Below the pieces are notes generated by a model. That model had not been told where the DNA came from. It made no database searches and worked only from the letters and a program-made list of their open reading frames with translations. The position numbers and the translations under genes are program-made. From Candidatus Sulfotelmatobacter sp. (lineage in GTDB: Bacteria; Acidobacteriota; Terriglobia; Terriglobales; Acidobacteriaceae), in contig JADGNQ010000006.1 in NCBI GenBank assembly GCA_017883385.1, forward strand, positions 48,012-112,011: a DNA stretch of 64,000 bases, written 5' to 3'. Numbering within the stretch: position 1 is the first letter of the stretch; each line of letters opens with the position of its first letter. This document shows positions 17,702 through 27,189 of this stretch, piece after piece.

Positions 17702-17832
17702 CCGTGGTGTGAGCAGACGCTATTAGCGAAGAGCCGACACGCGATTCGCCGGTAATGATTTACGGCCGTACTGATACATCCAGTTTCGAAACGAAGACTT
17801 TTAGTGCCTGCCCGTTTGGAGGAAAGAGAGCA

Positions 17833-18549
17833 ATGGAAAACCTGAAACATCTGACAAAAGCCTTAGCAGTCCTGCTGTTCGCAGTGGTAGTCGTGGCTGC
17901 GCAAGAAGCAACTCCTACCCCAGTCAAAGCGGACGCGGAATCGACGACCTCCGGCAAGGCTGGGGGCGCGGACGGCCAGTTTAAAGAGCGGTATCCGCGC
18001 TACAAGATTCGGGCGGGGGACCAATTTGATGTGGTCTTCGACTTGAGCCCGGAATTCAACCAGACCGCGACTGTGCAGCCTGACGGATTTGTCGCCATGC
18101 GCGGAGTGGGAGACATTCACGTGGCCGATCAGAGTGTGCCCGAACTGACCGTCACTCTGAAGAAAGCGTATAGCAAGATTCTCAACGATCCCATTATTTC
18201 GGTAGTGCTGAAGGATTTCGAGAAGCCTTACTTCGTCGCGGACGGACAAGTGGGACGCCCGGGCAAGTACGATCTGCGCGGCAGCACAACACTCGTCGAG
18301 GCGATCGCCATCGCGGGCGGGTTCACCGACCAGTCCAAGCATTCACAGGTGTTGCTGTTCCGCAGAGTCGATGACCAGTGGATGGAAGCGAAGATCATTG
18401 ACGTGAAGAAGATGGAAAAGCAGGGCAATCTGAAAGAAGATTCCTTCCTGCACCCCGGAGACATGCTGTTCGTGCCGAAGAACACTTTCTCCAAGATCTC
18501 GCACTTCATTCCGTCGTACAACATGGGCACGTATTTCAAACCTTTCTAG
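17833..18549 (+). CDS. Wza-like polysaccharide export protein
   Basis: 238 aa. A signal peptide (HLTKALAVLLFAVVVVAAQ) precedes a Poly_export domain (YKIRAGDQFDVVFDLSPEF, ATVQPDGFV) and an SLBB domain (ADGQVGRPGKYDLRG, TLVEAIAIAGGF). No lipobox Cys is seen, unlike E. coli Wza, and there is no C-terminal outer-membrane helix. It is thus a short periplasmic/outer-membrane version, common in this phylum. It should form part of the channel carrying the polymer across the envelope. GGAGGAAAGAG precedes the ATG. Confidence 0.9.
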   Translation: MENLKHLTKALAVLLFAVVVVAAQEATPTPVKADAESTTSGKAGGADGQFKERYPRYKIRAGDQFDVVFDLSPEFNQTATVQPDGFVAMRGVGDIHVADQSVPELTVTLKKAYSKILNDPIISVVLKDFEKPYFVADGQVGRPGKYDLRGSTTLVEAIAIAGGFTDQSKHSQVLLFRRVDDQWMEAKIIDVKKMEKQGNLKEDSFLHPGDMLFVPKNTFSKISHFIPSYNMGTYFKPF

Positions 18550-18572
18550 ACCGTAATGCGGAGGTAGGTCGT

Positions 18573-20117
18573 ATGAGCAACGAATTCAACGCTGGCACAT
18601 CCCGAGCCCTGTCTTTCACCGTGAGAGACTTTGTGGCCATTGGCTTTCGCCACAAGCGGCTGTTGGTGCTTTCCTTCCTGGGAATCTTTCTCGGGGTGTT
18701 AATGTCGGCGCTGTTTCTGCCCGCCCGGTACCGGGCGGAGACCAAACTGCTGGTGAAGCGCGAGCGCCTGGATCCGGTGGTCAGCCCGGAGCAGAATGCC
18801 CCAATGATGTTCAAAGATACCGTCAGCGAAGAGGATCTCAACTCCGAAGTGGAGTTGATCGAAAGCGACGACGTTCTGCGCAAGGTGGTCGTGGAATGCG
18901 GGCTCAACCGGAAAAGGTCCTTGTTCGGCTGGCAGGACGAGAATACGCGGACGGCCAAGGCGGTACGCCGGATGAAGTCGGACCTGGTGGTCGATCCGAT
19001 CCGGAAGACGAATATCATCAGCGTGGTCTACGAATCTGAAAATCCGCAACAGGCAGCCCAAGTGCTTGAGACGCTGAGCCGGGTCTATGTGCAGAAGCAC
19101 CTGGAAGTGCACCACCCGAGCGGTCAGGTGAAGTTCTTCGAGCAGGAAACCGAACAATACAAGAAGGCGCTGACCGATGCGGAACAGAAGCTGCAGGACT
19201 TCTCGGACCAACTGGGCGGAGTCGCTCCGGCGCAGATGCGAGATTTGACCCTGCAAAAGCTGGCTGAGTTCAATGCCACTCTCGAGACAACGCGGGCTGA
19301 AATTAAAGGGACTAACAATCGCATCGCGGACCTCGATCGTCAGCACGGCTCGACTCCATCGCGACTGACGACGCAAATGAAGAAGGGCGACAACCCGCAG
19401 GTGTTGGAACAGCTGAAGGCGACCCTGATGTCTCTGGAGTTGAAGCGGACCGAGTTGCTGACCAAGTACCAGCCCACGTATCCGCTGGTGCAGGAGGTCG
19501 ACAAGCAAATCACCGATACACGAGCAGCTCTGGCCAAGGAAGAAGGAACGCCGGTTAGTGAAGAGACGACCGACCAGAATCCGACTTATCAATGGATCAA
19601 CTCAGAACTGGCCAAGGCCAAGGCAGACCTGAGTGGCCTGCAGGCGCGCGAAACTGCGACGCAGGCAATCGTTGACGTCTACGCCACCAAGGCCCGGCAA
19701 CTGGACGAGAAGGGAATTATGCAGCAAGACCTTCTCCGGACAGAAAAGGCGAACGAAGAGAATTACCTGCTGTACCTAAAGAAGAGCGAAGAGGCGCGAA
19801 TCTCCGACGCCATGGACGCCACCCGCATGCTGAATGTGGCCGTTGCCCAGGCACCCGTGGTTCCAGCGCTTCCGTCCAGGTCGCCCTGGATATTCTGTCT
19901 GGTGGGACTGCTCATGGCGTCGGTGGCGAGCGTCGGACTGGTGCTGGCGGTGGATTACCTGGACCAGTCGTTCCGCACACCTTCGGAAGTGATGGCGGAA
20001 CTGGGAATACCTGTGCTGGCGGCGGTTCCGCATCGCTACGTGGAGCGGAATGGTACCAATGGCAACGTCACGGCGCACGAGAGTGTGGACGACGTGCTTC
20101 ACGTAATCACGAACTAA
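18573..20117 (+). CDS. Wzz/GNVR-type polysaccharide chain-length protein (no kinase domain)
   Basis: 514 aa. The N-terminal TM helix (LLVLSFLGIFLGVLMSALFL) opens a Wzz domain. A long periplasmic coiled coil follows (about residues 180-400). The second TM helix lies near residue 440 (WIFCLVGLLMASVASVGLV), followed by the typical YLDQSFRTPSEVMAELGIPV. The BY-kinase domain of Wzc is absent, and the ATPase is encoded separately by the gene at 21298. It controls polymer length and export from the inner membrane. GGAGG lies nine bases before the ATG. Confidence 0.92.
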   Translation: MSNEFNAGTSRALSFTVRDFVAIGFRHKRLLVLSFLGIFLGVLMSALFLPARYRAETKLLVKRERLDPVVSPEQNAPMMFKDTVSEEDLNSEVELIESDDVLRKVVVECGLNRKRSLFGWQDENTRTAKAVRRMKSDLVVDPIRKTNIISVVYESENPQQAAQVLETLSRVYVQKHLEVHHPSGQVKFFEQETEQYKKALTDAEQKLQDFSDQLGGVAPAQMRDLTLQKLAEFNATLETTRAEIKGTNNRIADLDRQHGSTPSRLTTQMKKGDNPQVLEQLKATLMSLELKRTELLTKYQPTYPLVQEVDKQITDTRAALAKEEGTPVSEETTDQNPTYQWINSELAKAKADLSGLQARETATQAIVDVYATKARQLDEKGIMQQDLLRTEKANEENYLLYLKKSEEARISDAMDATRMLNVAVAQAPVVPALPSRSPWIFCLVGLLMASVASVGLVLAVDYLDQSFRTPSEVMAELGIPVLAAVPHRYVERNGTNGNVTAHESVDDVLHVITN

Positions 20118-20129
20118 GAGAGCGCATAC

Positions 20130-21209
20130 ATGTTTCGACAGTTCTTTGGACTCCGCGAACAGCCATTCGGTGTGACGCCCGATCCCCGATATCTCTATCT
20201 GGGCGGGCAGCATCGGGAAGTGTTGGCTTCGTTGTATTACGGGCTGGAGGCGAATCGCGGCTTTCTTGCGATGGTGGCGAAGCCCGGCATGGGAAAGACC
20301 ACCCTCCTGTTCCACCTGCTGGAGAAGTTCCGCAACCGCGCGCAGACGGCGTTCATCTTCCAGACGCAGTGCACATCGCGGGAGTTCATGCGGTTTCTGC
20401 TGGCGGAATTGGGAATCGAGCATGAGGGCCAGGATCTGGTGCGCATGCACGAAGATTTCAATCGCTGTCTGCTGCGGGAAGCGCAAGCGGGACGCCGCGT
20501 GATCGTCGTGATTGACGAAGCGCAGAACCTGGCGCCCTCGGTACTGGAGACAGTACGCCTGCTTTCAGATTTCGAAACGCCGCGGGCAAAGCTCCTGCAA
20601 ATCATTCTGTCAGGGCAACCGGAACTGGCGGAGAAGCTGGCGTCGCCGAGTTTGAGACAGCTGCACCAGAGGGTGGCCAGCATTAGCGGACTGAACCCGC
20701 TGACGGTGCAGGAAACGTCAGCCTACATCGCGCACCGGCTGCGGGTGGCCGGGTACCAGGGCGACGGAGTGTTTTCCGCCGGGGCGGTTTCCCGCATCGC
20801 CGAACTTAGCGAAGGAATCCCGCGCAATATCAACAATCTGTGCTTCCACGCGCTCTCGCTGGCGTGCGCGTTGAAGAAGAAGACCATCGACATGGCCGTG
20901 GTTGAAGAAGTGGCGCGTGATCTCGATATTCGCCGGCTGCTTCCCGACCGGACGTCTACGTCGAATTCGACCGAGTCGACTCCCGGTTTCGATTTCGATG
21001 AAGCGGCGGCGATCGACATTTCCGAGGCTTACCTGCGCAGGCACGACTCGGGAATGGGCGAGGCAGAAGAGGAGCACAGGAGATCCGCCAGGGCGGGGCA
21101 ACGGAACCGGCAGCAAGAGCCGGCCACTATGCCCAGTCCAGACGAGGCTCGCGCTTATGTAAAGAGCGTGATCCGAATGTTAAAGAACGAGCCAGCCAGC
21201 GGCAGTTGA
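20130..21209 (+). CDS. ExeA/GspA-type AAA ATPase of the EPS locus
   Basis: 359 aa. It opens with the family start FFGLREQPFGVTPDPRYLYL. Walker A is AKPGMGKTT (about residues 50-58), Walker B is VIVVIDEAQN, and the sensor region is LLQIILSGQPEL. The tail of about 70 residues is Ser/Glu-rich and poorly conserved. Proteins of this type sit in many EPS and exosortase loci, but no exosortase or PEP-CTERM gene is visible here. They probably power or gate the assembly machinery at the membrane; the exact role is not known. Confidence 0.85.
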   Translation: MFRQFFGLREQPFGVTPDPRYLYLGGQHREVLASLYYGLEANRGFLAMVAKPGMGKTTLLFHLLEKFRNRAQTAFIFQTQCTSREFMRFLLAELGIEHEGQDLVRMHEDFNRCLLREAQAGRRVIVVIDEAQNLAPSVLETVRLLSDFETPRAKLLQIILSGQPELAEKLASPSLRQLHQRVASISGLNPLTVQETSAYIAHRLRVAGYQGDGVFSAGAVSRIAELSEGIPRNINNLCFHALSLACALKKKTIDMAVVEEVARDLDIRRLLPDRTSTSNSTESTPGFDFDEAAAIDISEAYLRRHDSGMGEAEEEHRRSARAGQRNRQQEPATMPSPDEARAYVKSVIRMLKNEPASGS

Positions 21210-21297
21210 GCCTGCACCTGACGCGAAGATTGGTTTGGAACCAGAACACCGTGGTGTTGTTTGAGCACCGAATTGACGTTGGTAGATAGGGGCCCAT

Positions 21298-22101
21298 ATG
21301 AGCAGAAACTTCGAACTACTGCAGAATCTCGGAAGAGAGCGCGACATCTTTGCGATCGACGCGGAGGAAGTGGACCCGTCGCCCGCGCCTATGCCTATGC
21401 CGGAAACCATATCCTTTGCCGCTGAGGATTCAGCGCCCGTCGTCGATGTGAAGCCATCCCAGCCCGAGATGGAGATAGACCAGAAGGACGAACTCAGCAA
21501 GCTGGTGCAAAGTGTGTTTCTGACACCCGGCGGCGATGCGCCCCGCGCAGTTGTGGTGGCGAGCACTGAGGCGGGAAACGGGAGCAGTTGGGTATGCGCC
21601 CGCATCGCGGAAATTCTGGCGTCGCACATTGCCGACCCGGTGTGCGTGGTAGACGCGAACCTGCGCTCCCCGCGTCTGCATGAAGAGTTCCGCGTCGAGA
21701 ACCATCACGGTCTTTCCAACGCGTTACGGGCTTCCGCCTCGGTGCGTGGGTTCGTGCGGCAGGTGGGAAGGCCGAATTTGTGGCTGCTGAGCTGCGGCTC
21801 CGACCCCGCCGAGTGGTCTTCTCTGGTCGGTTCGGAACGGATGAGTACGCGAATCACTGAGCTGCGCCGGGAATTCCGCTACGTTCTGATCGACGGTCCC
21901 GCCCTCAGCGGGGCGAACGACAGCATTACTCTGGGGCGCTCCTCGGAAGGCGTCATCCTGGTGCTCAAAGCCAACACCTCCCGCCGTGAAGTTGCACGCA
22001 AAGCGGTGCAGGAGCTGCAGGCTGCAAAAGTGCGGGTGTTAGGCGCTATCCTCAACCAGCGCACATTTCCAATTCCCGATGCGCTCTACAAGAAGCTCTG
22101 A
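21298..22101 (+). CDS. CpsD/CapB-like ATPase with a degenerate P-loop
   Basis: 267 aa of the bacterial tyrosine kinase/ParA-like fold. Walker A' is kept (VCVVDANLRSPRL), as is the Walker B strand (YVLIDGPALSG). At Walker A the expected GEGKS/T reads G93-N94-G95-S96-S97, so the ATP-binding Lys is lost. The C-terminus ends LYKKL with a single Tyr instead of the autophosphorylated Tyr cluster. A disordered acidic N-terminus of about 60 residues is present. It is therefore likely a non-catalytic partner of the Wzz protein, or it binds nucleotide in an altered way. Confidence 0.8.
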   Translation: MSRNFELLQNLGRERDIFAIDAEEVDPSPAPMPMPETISFAAEDSAPVVDVKPSQPEMEIDQKDELSKLVQSVFLTPGGDAPRAVVVASTEAGNGSSWVCARIAEILASHIADPVCVVDANLRSPRLHEEFRVENHHGLSNALRASASVRGFVRQVGRPNLWLLSCGSDPAEWSSLVGSERMSTRITELRREFRYVLIDGPALSGANDSITLGRSSEGVILVLKANTSRREVARKAVQELQAAKVRVLGAILNQRTFPIPDALYKKL

Positions 22102-22222
22102 GTAACTCCGCCAGTCCTCGGTTCGACGACCAAGTCGGCCGCCTTTTCGCCAGTACGCGCAACCTTTCTGATCGTGTCTGATTCGCCAACTCAGGTAATC
22201 GACCCCATGGGTGACCCGTGCC

Positions 22223-23671
22223 ATGAGTAACGCTCGTCGTCAGATTCTTCTCAATATCTTCAAGCTGTTCGATCTAGGGCTGATGGCCGCCGCTTTTCTG
22301 TTGGCGGCTCTGGCGGTCATGACGTCTCTTCACCGCACGCATGCGGTGACGCTGACGGAACTGTTCGAGATGCGGGTGAAGATTCAGAATCTCGCCATCT
22401 TCGCTCTGTTCATGGTTGCGTGGCATTTCGTTTTCAGCGGCTTCGGGTTGTACCGGTCCCGCAGACTTTCGGGTCGAATCAGTGAAGTGGTGGATGTGAT
22501 CAAGGCCACCTCGCTGGGTACCCTGATGATCGTAGTGGGGGCGGCGATGTTTCACATCACACTGGCGACGCCGCTGTTTCTATTCGTGTTCTGGGCAGCC
22601 AGCACATCCGCCACCGTGGGCAGCCGTCTGATGCTTCGCGTGGTTCTGGTCTGGGTGCGCCGTCGCGGACGCAACTTGCGCGACGTTCTTATCGTGGGGA
22701 CGAACAACCGGGCTGTACAGTTCGCGGGGAAGTTGCACTCGCACCCGGAGATGGGTTATCGGGTGATGGGGTTTGTCGACCGGGACTGGTCTGGCATGGA
22801 AGCTTTTCGCAGCAGTGGCTTTGCAGTGGCATGTGACTTCGACGGCGTTCCGCAATATTTGCGTAGTAGTGTGGTGGACGAGGTTGTGATGGCGCTACCC
22901 ATGCGATCGTTTCACTACGAAGCGTCGCGGATTGCCACCCATTGCGAAGAACAAGGAATTACCGTTCGGATGTTGAGCAACCTGTTTGACCTGAAACTGG
23001 CGCGTTCCTCGGCCGAGAACTGGGATGGCGATGCCCTGGTTACGCACAAGACGGGAAGACTTGAGGGCTGGCCGGTTGTTGCCAAGCGCGTGTTCGACCT
23101 TGTGGTCTCGTCCTTTCTGCTACTGCTCTTGTCCCCGTTGTTGGTCCTTACGGCCATACTCATTAAGTTGACTTCGACTGGGCCGGTTCTGTTCAAGCAG
23201 AAGCGGCTGGGTTTGAACAAGCGCCGTTTCCACATTTACAAGTTCCGCACCATGGTGGCAGACGCGGAGCAAAGAATGCGGGAAGTCGAGCATTTGAACG
23301 AAGTGACTGGCCCGGTATTCAAGATCAAGAACGATCCGCGCATCACGCGGCTGGGACGCTTTCTGCGCAAAACCAGCATCGACGAACTGCCCCAACTGCT
23401 CAACGTGCTGGTGGCAGACATGAGCCTGGTGGGGCCGCGTCCCCTGCCGGTGCGCGATTATGAAGGATTCAACGAGGACTGGCAGCGCCGTCGCTTCAGC
23501 GTGAAGCCGGGAATCACCTGCCTGTGGCAAGTGAAGGGGCGCAGTTCGATTGCCTTCGAGCAATGGATGCAACTGGATCTGCAATACATCGACAAGTGGT
23601 CCTTGTGGCTGGACATGCAGATTCTGGTCTGGACCATTCCTGCAATCCTGAAAGGTTCGGGGGCGGTATGA
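22223..23671 (+). CDS. Undecaprenyl-phosphate sugar phosphotransferase (WcaJ/WbaP type)
   Basis: 482 aa. About four N-terminal TM helices precede a CoA_binding_3 nucleotide-binding-like domain (LRDVLIVGTNNRAVQF), then a TM segment near residue 295 and the catalytic Bac_transf domain (FKQKRLGLNKRRFHIYKFRT, RKTSIDELPQLLNVL, SLVGPRPLPV). It moves a sugar-1-phosphate from a UDP-sugar to undecaprenyl phosphate and so starts the repeat unit. The first sugar cannot be named. ATG at 22223 is chosen over an upstream GTG at 22211. The stop overlaps the next start as ATGA. Confidence 0.93.
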   Translation: MSNARRQILLNIFKLFDLGLMAAAFLLAALAVMTSLHRTHAVTLTELFEMRVKIQNLAIFALFMVAWHFVFSGFGLYRSRRLSGRISEVVDVIKATSLGTLMIVVGAAMFHITLATPLFLFVFWAASTSATVGSRLMLRVVLVWVRRRGRNLRDVLIVGTNNRAVQFAGKLHSHPEMGYRVMGFVDRDWSGMEAFRSSGFAVACDFDGVPQYLRSSVVDEVVMALPMRSFHYEASRIATHCEEQGITVRMLSNLFDLKLARSSAENWDGDALVTHKTGRLEGWPVVAKRVFDLVVSSFLLLLLSPLLVLTAILIKLTSTGPVLFKQKRLGLNKRRFHIYKFRTMVADAEQRMREVEHLNEVTGPVFKIKNDPRITRLGRFLRKTSIDELPQLLNVLVADMSLVGPRPLPVRDYEGFNEDWQRRRFSVKPGITCLWQVKGRSSIAFEQWMQLDLQYIDKWSLWLDMQILVWTIPAILKGSGAV

Positions 23672-24303
23672 GCGCTTCGGGACAGAGCGAAGCTGCTGTG
23701 ATGAACGTTCCGCAGCGAGGCTGGTTTGAGAACGTGCGGGCCGACATTCGACGGGCCGCGCTCGACCTGAACCTGGAGCGGCACGAGCCCAGTACGAGTG
23801 AGAAATTCTCTGCGTTCTTTCGCATGAACACCCAACTCGTCATGGCGCATCGCTTGCAGCACTGGGCTGGGAGCGTCCGTTTCCCGGGCGTGGGCCTGCT
23901 TCTGCGTCTTGTCGCGGCAGTGTTCTACCGGATTGTTGGCACGTTGACCGGTTCTTACATAGCCGCTGACGCTCAGATTGGCCCGGGCCTGGTGGTGCAT
24001 ACGACCTACGGTCTGAATGTTGGCGGCACCAAGATTGGCGCGAACTGCACCGTGCAGAGTGGAGTGCTGATCGCAGCGGGTTCGCGCGGCATCGGCGACA
24101 ACGTGTACTTCGGCGCCGGAGCGAAATTGATTGGCGACGCGCGCATCGGCAACAACGTGGTGGTGGTGGCCAACAGTCTGGTGCTGACCGACGTTCCCGA
24201 CAACACTACGATCGTGGGCGTACCGGCGCGGATCAAGTTGCGGGGCGGCCGTCCGCAGCGCTTCAAAAAGGTCGCCGCTTCCGAACCGAAATCAAATTCA
24301 TAG
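23668..24303 (+). CDS. Left-handed beta-helix acyltransferase (serine acetyltransferase-like)
   Basis: 211 aa. An N-terminal helical part (MNTQLVMAHRLQHWAGSV) is followed by hexapeptide repeats: IAADAQIGPGLVVHTTYGLN, IGANCTVQSGVLIAAG, IGDNVYFGAGAKLIGDARIG and VPDNTTIVGVPARIKL. The family members closest in layout acetylate serine, but in EPS loci they usually O- or N-acetylate sugars. Here it also lies directly before the peptide genes, so acyl transfer to an NRPS-derived intermediate is possible. It is coupled to the preceding gene by ATGA. Confidence 0.85.
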   Translation: MSASGQSEAAVMNVPQRGWFENVRADIRRAALDLNLERHEPSTSEKFSAFFRMNTQLVMAHRLQHWAGSVRFPGVGLLLRLVAAVFYRIVGTLTGSYIAADAQIGPGLVVHTTYGLNVGGTKIGANCTVQSGVLIAAGSRGIGDNVYFGAGAKLIGDARIGNNVVVVANSLVLTDVPDNTTIVGVPARIKLRGGRPQRFKKVAASEPKSNS

Positions 24304-24342
24304 CGAGCCTATTTCTTAAAGAGCTTGGGGAGAGAAAGAACC

Positions 24343-25488
24343 TTGGATTTTTCCTGGACAGAAGAACAGCAAGCCTTTCGCAAGGAAGTTATCCGCTTTG
24401 CCAAACAGGAATTGAACGACGACCTGATTGAGCGCGACCACGAAGAGACGTTCTGGGCCGAGGGCTGGAAAAAGTGTGCCCAGTTCGGAATTCAGGGATT
24501 ACCTGTCCCTGTGGAGTATGGCGGGGGCGGCGCGGACATCCTGACGACCGTATGCGCGCTGGAAGCTCTGGGCTATAGCTGCCGGGACAACGGGCTGCTG
24601 TTTTCCATCAACGCGCACATGTGGAGCTCGGAGATTCCGCTGGTCTCGTTCGGCACCGCGGAGCAGAAGAAGAAATATCTTCCGAAGTTGGTGAACGGCG
24701 ACTGGATCGGTGTGCACGCCATGACCGAGCCGATGTCGGGCTCAGACGCTTTTAGCCTGAAGACACGCGCCGAACGCAAAGGGGACAAATACGTCCTGAA
24801 CGGCAGCAAGACGTTCATCACCAACGCGCAACTGGCCGACATGATCATTGTGTTTGCCAACCTTGATCCGGCGAAGGGCGCGGCGGGAATTAGCGCGTTC
24901 ATCGTGGACAAGGGAACCCCGGGGTTCACGATCAGCCGGAAGCTGCACAAGATGGGGCTCCGCACCTCGCCCATGGCTGAGCTGGCTTTTGTGGACTGCG
25001 AAGTGCCGGTCGAGAACCTGCTGGGCAAAGAAGGCGCCGGCCAGGCGATCTTTACCGCTTCGATGGAGTGGGAGCGGATCTGCATTCTGGCGAGCCATCT
25101 CGGAGTCATGCAGCGCCTGCTGGAAACTTCCGCCAGCTATGCGACCGACCGCAAGCAATTCGGCCAGCCCATTGGAAAGTTTCCGGCGGTCGCGACCAAG
25201 ATTGCGGAGATGGACATTCGGTTGGAGGCCAGCCGGTTGTTGCTGTACAAGGCGGCATGGCTGAAGTCGCAAGGGAAGCATCCGTTGCGCGAGGCGGCCA
25301 TCGCCAAGGTGTTTGCCAGCGAAGCCTGCATCAAGAGCGCTCTGGACGCGATCCAGGTGCATGGCGGGTACGGCTACATGACCGAGTTTCAGCTTGAGCG
25401 GGAACTGCGCGACGCCGTGTCGGGGACGATTTACTCCGGCACGTCCGAAGTGCAGAAGATGATCATCGCCGGTCTGCACGGGCTGTGA
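24343..25488 (+). CDS. Acyl-CoA dehydrogenase-family enzyme, predicted L-prolyl-PCP dehydrogenase
   Basis: 381 aa, FAD-dependent. It shows all family regions: PVPVEYGGGGADILT, AMTEPMSGSDAFSLKT, GSKTFITNAQLAD, RKQFGQPIGKF and QVHGGYGYMTEFQLER. The usual Glu of IYEGT is Ser (IYSGTSEVQ), but Glu244 in MEWER aligns with the catalytic base of isovaleryl-CoA-type enzymes, the class to which prolyl-PCP dehydrogenases belong. It is followed at once by an adenylating enzyme with a proline code and a stand-alone carrier, the PltE-PltF-PltL cassette. Predicted reaction: oxidation of prolyl-S-PCP to pyrrolyl-2-carboxyl-S-PCP (or pyrroline). The TTG start at 24343 has GGGGAG about 11 bases upstream. Confidence 0.85.
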   Translation: MDFSWTEEQQAFRKEVIRFAKQELNDDLIERDHEETFWAEGWKKCAQFGIQGLPVPVEYGGGGADILTTVCALEALGYSCRDNGLLFSINAHMWSSEIPLVSFGTAEQKKKYLPKLVNGDWIGVHAMTEPMSGSDAFSLKTRAERKGDKYVLNGSKTFITNAQLADMIIVFANLDPAKGAAGISAFIVDKGTPGFTISRKLHKMGLRTSPMAELAFVDCEVPVENLLGKEGAGQAIFTASMEWERICILASHLGVMQRLLETSASYATDRKQFGQPIGKFPAVATKIAEMDIRLEASRLLLYKAAWLKSQGKHPLREAAIAKVFASEACIKSALDAIQVHGGYGYMTEFQLERELRDAVSGTIYSGTSEVQKMIIAGLHGL

Positions 25489-25546
25489 GTGTTCCGCTGA
25501 ATTTGTCCCCCATCCAGTATTTTCCCATCCACTAGAAGAGGCCAAG

Positions 25547-27130
25547 ATGGCGTACATCCTGCAACAACTGTTGTCCGAAAGCGCAAAGCGTTATCCCGGG
25601 AAGACTGCGGTTGCGGCCCGCGGCAAGAGCTTCACGTATCAGGAACTGGAGGAGCGCTCCAATCAGCTGGCGCACTTGCTGCAGCGTCACGGGGTGAAGA
25701 AGGGCGACCGCGTAGGGATTTATTTTCCCAAAGCGGTGGAGTCCCTAGCCTGCATGTTCGGCATTATGAAGGCGGGTGGAGTTTACGTTCCGCTCGATCC
25801 GCAGGCGCCTTCGGAGCGCATCAGCTACATCATCGGAAACTGCGCCATCAAGGCGCTGATCACAACCGGAGACCGGTTGCACGCGCTTTCTGCCGAGGCG
25901 AAGAATTCGGTGGAGTTCAGTATTCTGCTGGGGCCGGGAGAAAACGGAAACGTCCCGCATACGATGCCGTGGGCTTCGCTGCTGGAATACCCTGCGGATA
26001 GTTCTCCGCAGATTCAGGCCACGACTACCGATCTCGCCTACATTCTTTACACATCGGGTTCCACGGGGCGTCCCAAGGGCGTCATGCTGTCGCATCAGAA
26101 TGCGCTGACATTCGTCGACTGGTGCGCCGAGACGTTCCAGGTTACGTCGGACGACAACCTGTCGAACCACGCTCCTCTGCACTTTGATCTTTCCGTATTC
26201 GACGTCTACAACACGATCGAGGCGGGCGCCACGCTCTATCTGGTGACAGAGGATCTGACGCTGTTTCCGGCGAGCCTGGCGAACTTCATCCGCGATCGGC
26301 AGATCACGATCTGGTATTCGGTTCCATCGGCGCTGGTTCTGCTTCTGCTGCATGCCAACCTGAAGGCGGAGAATCTGAAGCGGCTGCGCATCATCCTGTT
26401 TGCCGGCGAAGTTTTTGCGATGAAATACCTGCGCCAGTTGGCCGACCTGGTGCCGCATGTGGACCTGTACAACCTGTATGGTCCGACCGAGACGAACGTT
26501 TGCACGTTCCACAAGGTCGACCGAGAGCGGCTCGGAAACATGAAGCATCTGCCGGTTGGCCAGGCCTGCGCGAACACGGAAGTGTTCGCGGTGGATGCGG
26601 ATGACGAGATCATCGAGGCGGGGAGCAGCCGAGAGGGCGAACTCTACGTACGCGGGCCGGCAGTTACTCCGGGCTATTGGGGCGACGTCGAAAAAACGCA
26701 GGGAGCGGTGGTGCCGAACCGTTTCCAGCCGAACTTCGAAGAGAAGATGTATCGCACCGGTGACATCGTCACTCTCTCCGTGGACGGTGACTACTATTTC
26801 GTCGGCCGCCGCGACAGTATGGTGAAAAGCCGTGGCTACCGGATTGAGCTGGGCGAGATCGAAGCGGCGCTGATGAGCCATCCCGGGGTGCGGGAAGCGG
26901 CGGCCCTGGCGATTCCCGATGACGAAATCGGCGCGCGTCTGAAGGCGGTGGTTGCGCCGCATGATTTTGGCGCGCTCACCGCTGCGGACTTGCAGCAACA
27001 TTGCGCAACCCGGATCCCGAAGTACATGATTCCCGAACTCATCGAGTTGCAGGAGAGTCTGCCGAAGACGTCGACGGGCAAGATTGACCGCGTGCAATTG
27101 GCGCAGGCTCCGCAACCGGTAGCGCAGTAA
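25547..27130 (+). CDS. Stand-alone adenylating enzyme, predicted L-prolyl-AMP/PCP ligase
   Basis: 527 aa, ANL superfamily, complete from LTYQEL-like core A1 to STGKIDR. The P-loop is YTSGSTGRPKGVML. Aligned by eye to the GrsA pocket, the specificity residues are D214, L215, F218, Y257, L284, A286, L310, V318, C319 and K512. The code recalled for the PltF/RedM proline enzymes is DLLYLALVCK, so nine of ten match. It should activate L-proline and load the carrier at 27190. D-alanine ligase (DltA) is the main alternative by length, but the code and the flanking dehydrogenase argue against it. AGAGG lies eight bases before the ATG. Confidence 0.88.
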   Translation: MAYILQQLLSESAKRYPGKTAVAARGKSFTYQELEERSNQLAHLLQRHGVKKGDRVGIYFPKAVESLACMFGIMKAGGVYVPLDPQAPSERISYIIGNCAIKALITTGDRLHALSAEAKNSVEFSILLGPGENGNVPHTMPWASLLEYPADSSPQIQATTTDLAYILYTSGSTGRPKGVMLSHQNALTFVDWCAETFQVTSDDNLSNHAPLHFDLSVFDVYNTIEAGATLYLVTEDLTLFPASLANFIRDRQITIWYSVPSALVLLLLHANLKAENLKRLRIILFAGEVFAMKYLRQLADLVPHVDLYNLYGPTETNVCTFHKVDRERLGNMKHLPVGQACANTEVFAVDADDEIIEAGSSREGELYVRGPAVTPGYWGDVEKTQGAVVPNRFQPNFEEKMYRTGDIVTLSVDGDYYFVGRRDSMVKSRGYRIELGEIEAALMSHPGVREAAALAIPDDEIGARLKAVVAPHDFGALTAADLQQHCATRIPKYMIPELIELQESLPKTSTGKIDRVQLAQAPQPVAQ

Positions 27131-27189
27131 CAGCAACCAAAGCTCAAAACATCTGAACCGAACCAGTCTCACCAAACCCAGGGAGGAAC

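Noticed and set aside
20130..22101. Exosortase (PEP-CTERM) type EPS system suggested by the ExeA-like ATPase
   Set aside because: No exosortase, PrsK/PrsR or PEP-CTERM protein is visible in the window; the ATPase family also occurs without them.
25435..25464. Dead acyl-CoA dehydrogenase, because IYEGT reads IYSGT
   Set aside because: In isovaleryl-type and prolyl-PCP dehydrogenases the base sits elsewhere, and Glu244 in MEWER is present, so the enzyme is probably active.
25745..27175. A 476-codon open frame antisense to the adenylating enzyme, and similar long antisense frames at 49506-50987 and 38345-39652
   Set aside because: These are by-products of GC-rich codon bias opposite strongly supported genes. 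Their translations are rich in Arg, His and Gln, have no domains, and have no ribosome binding sites.
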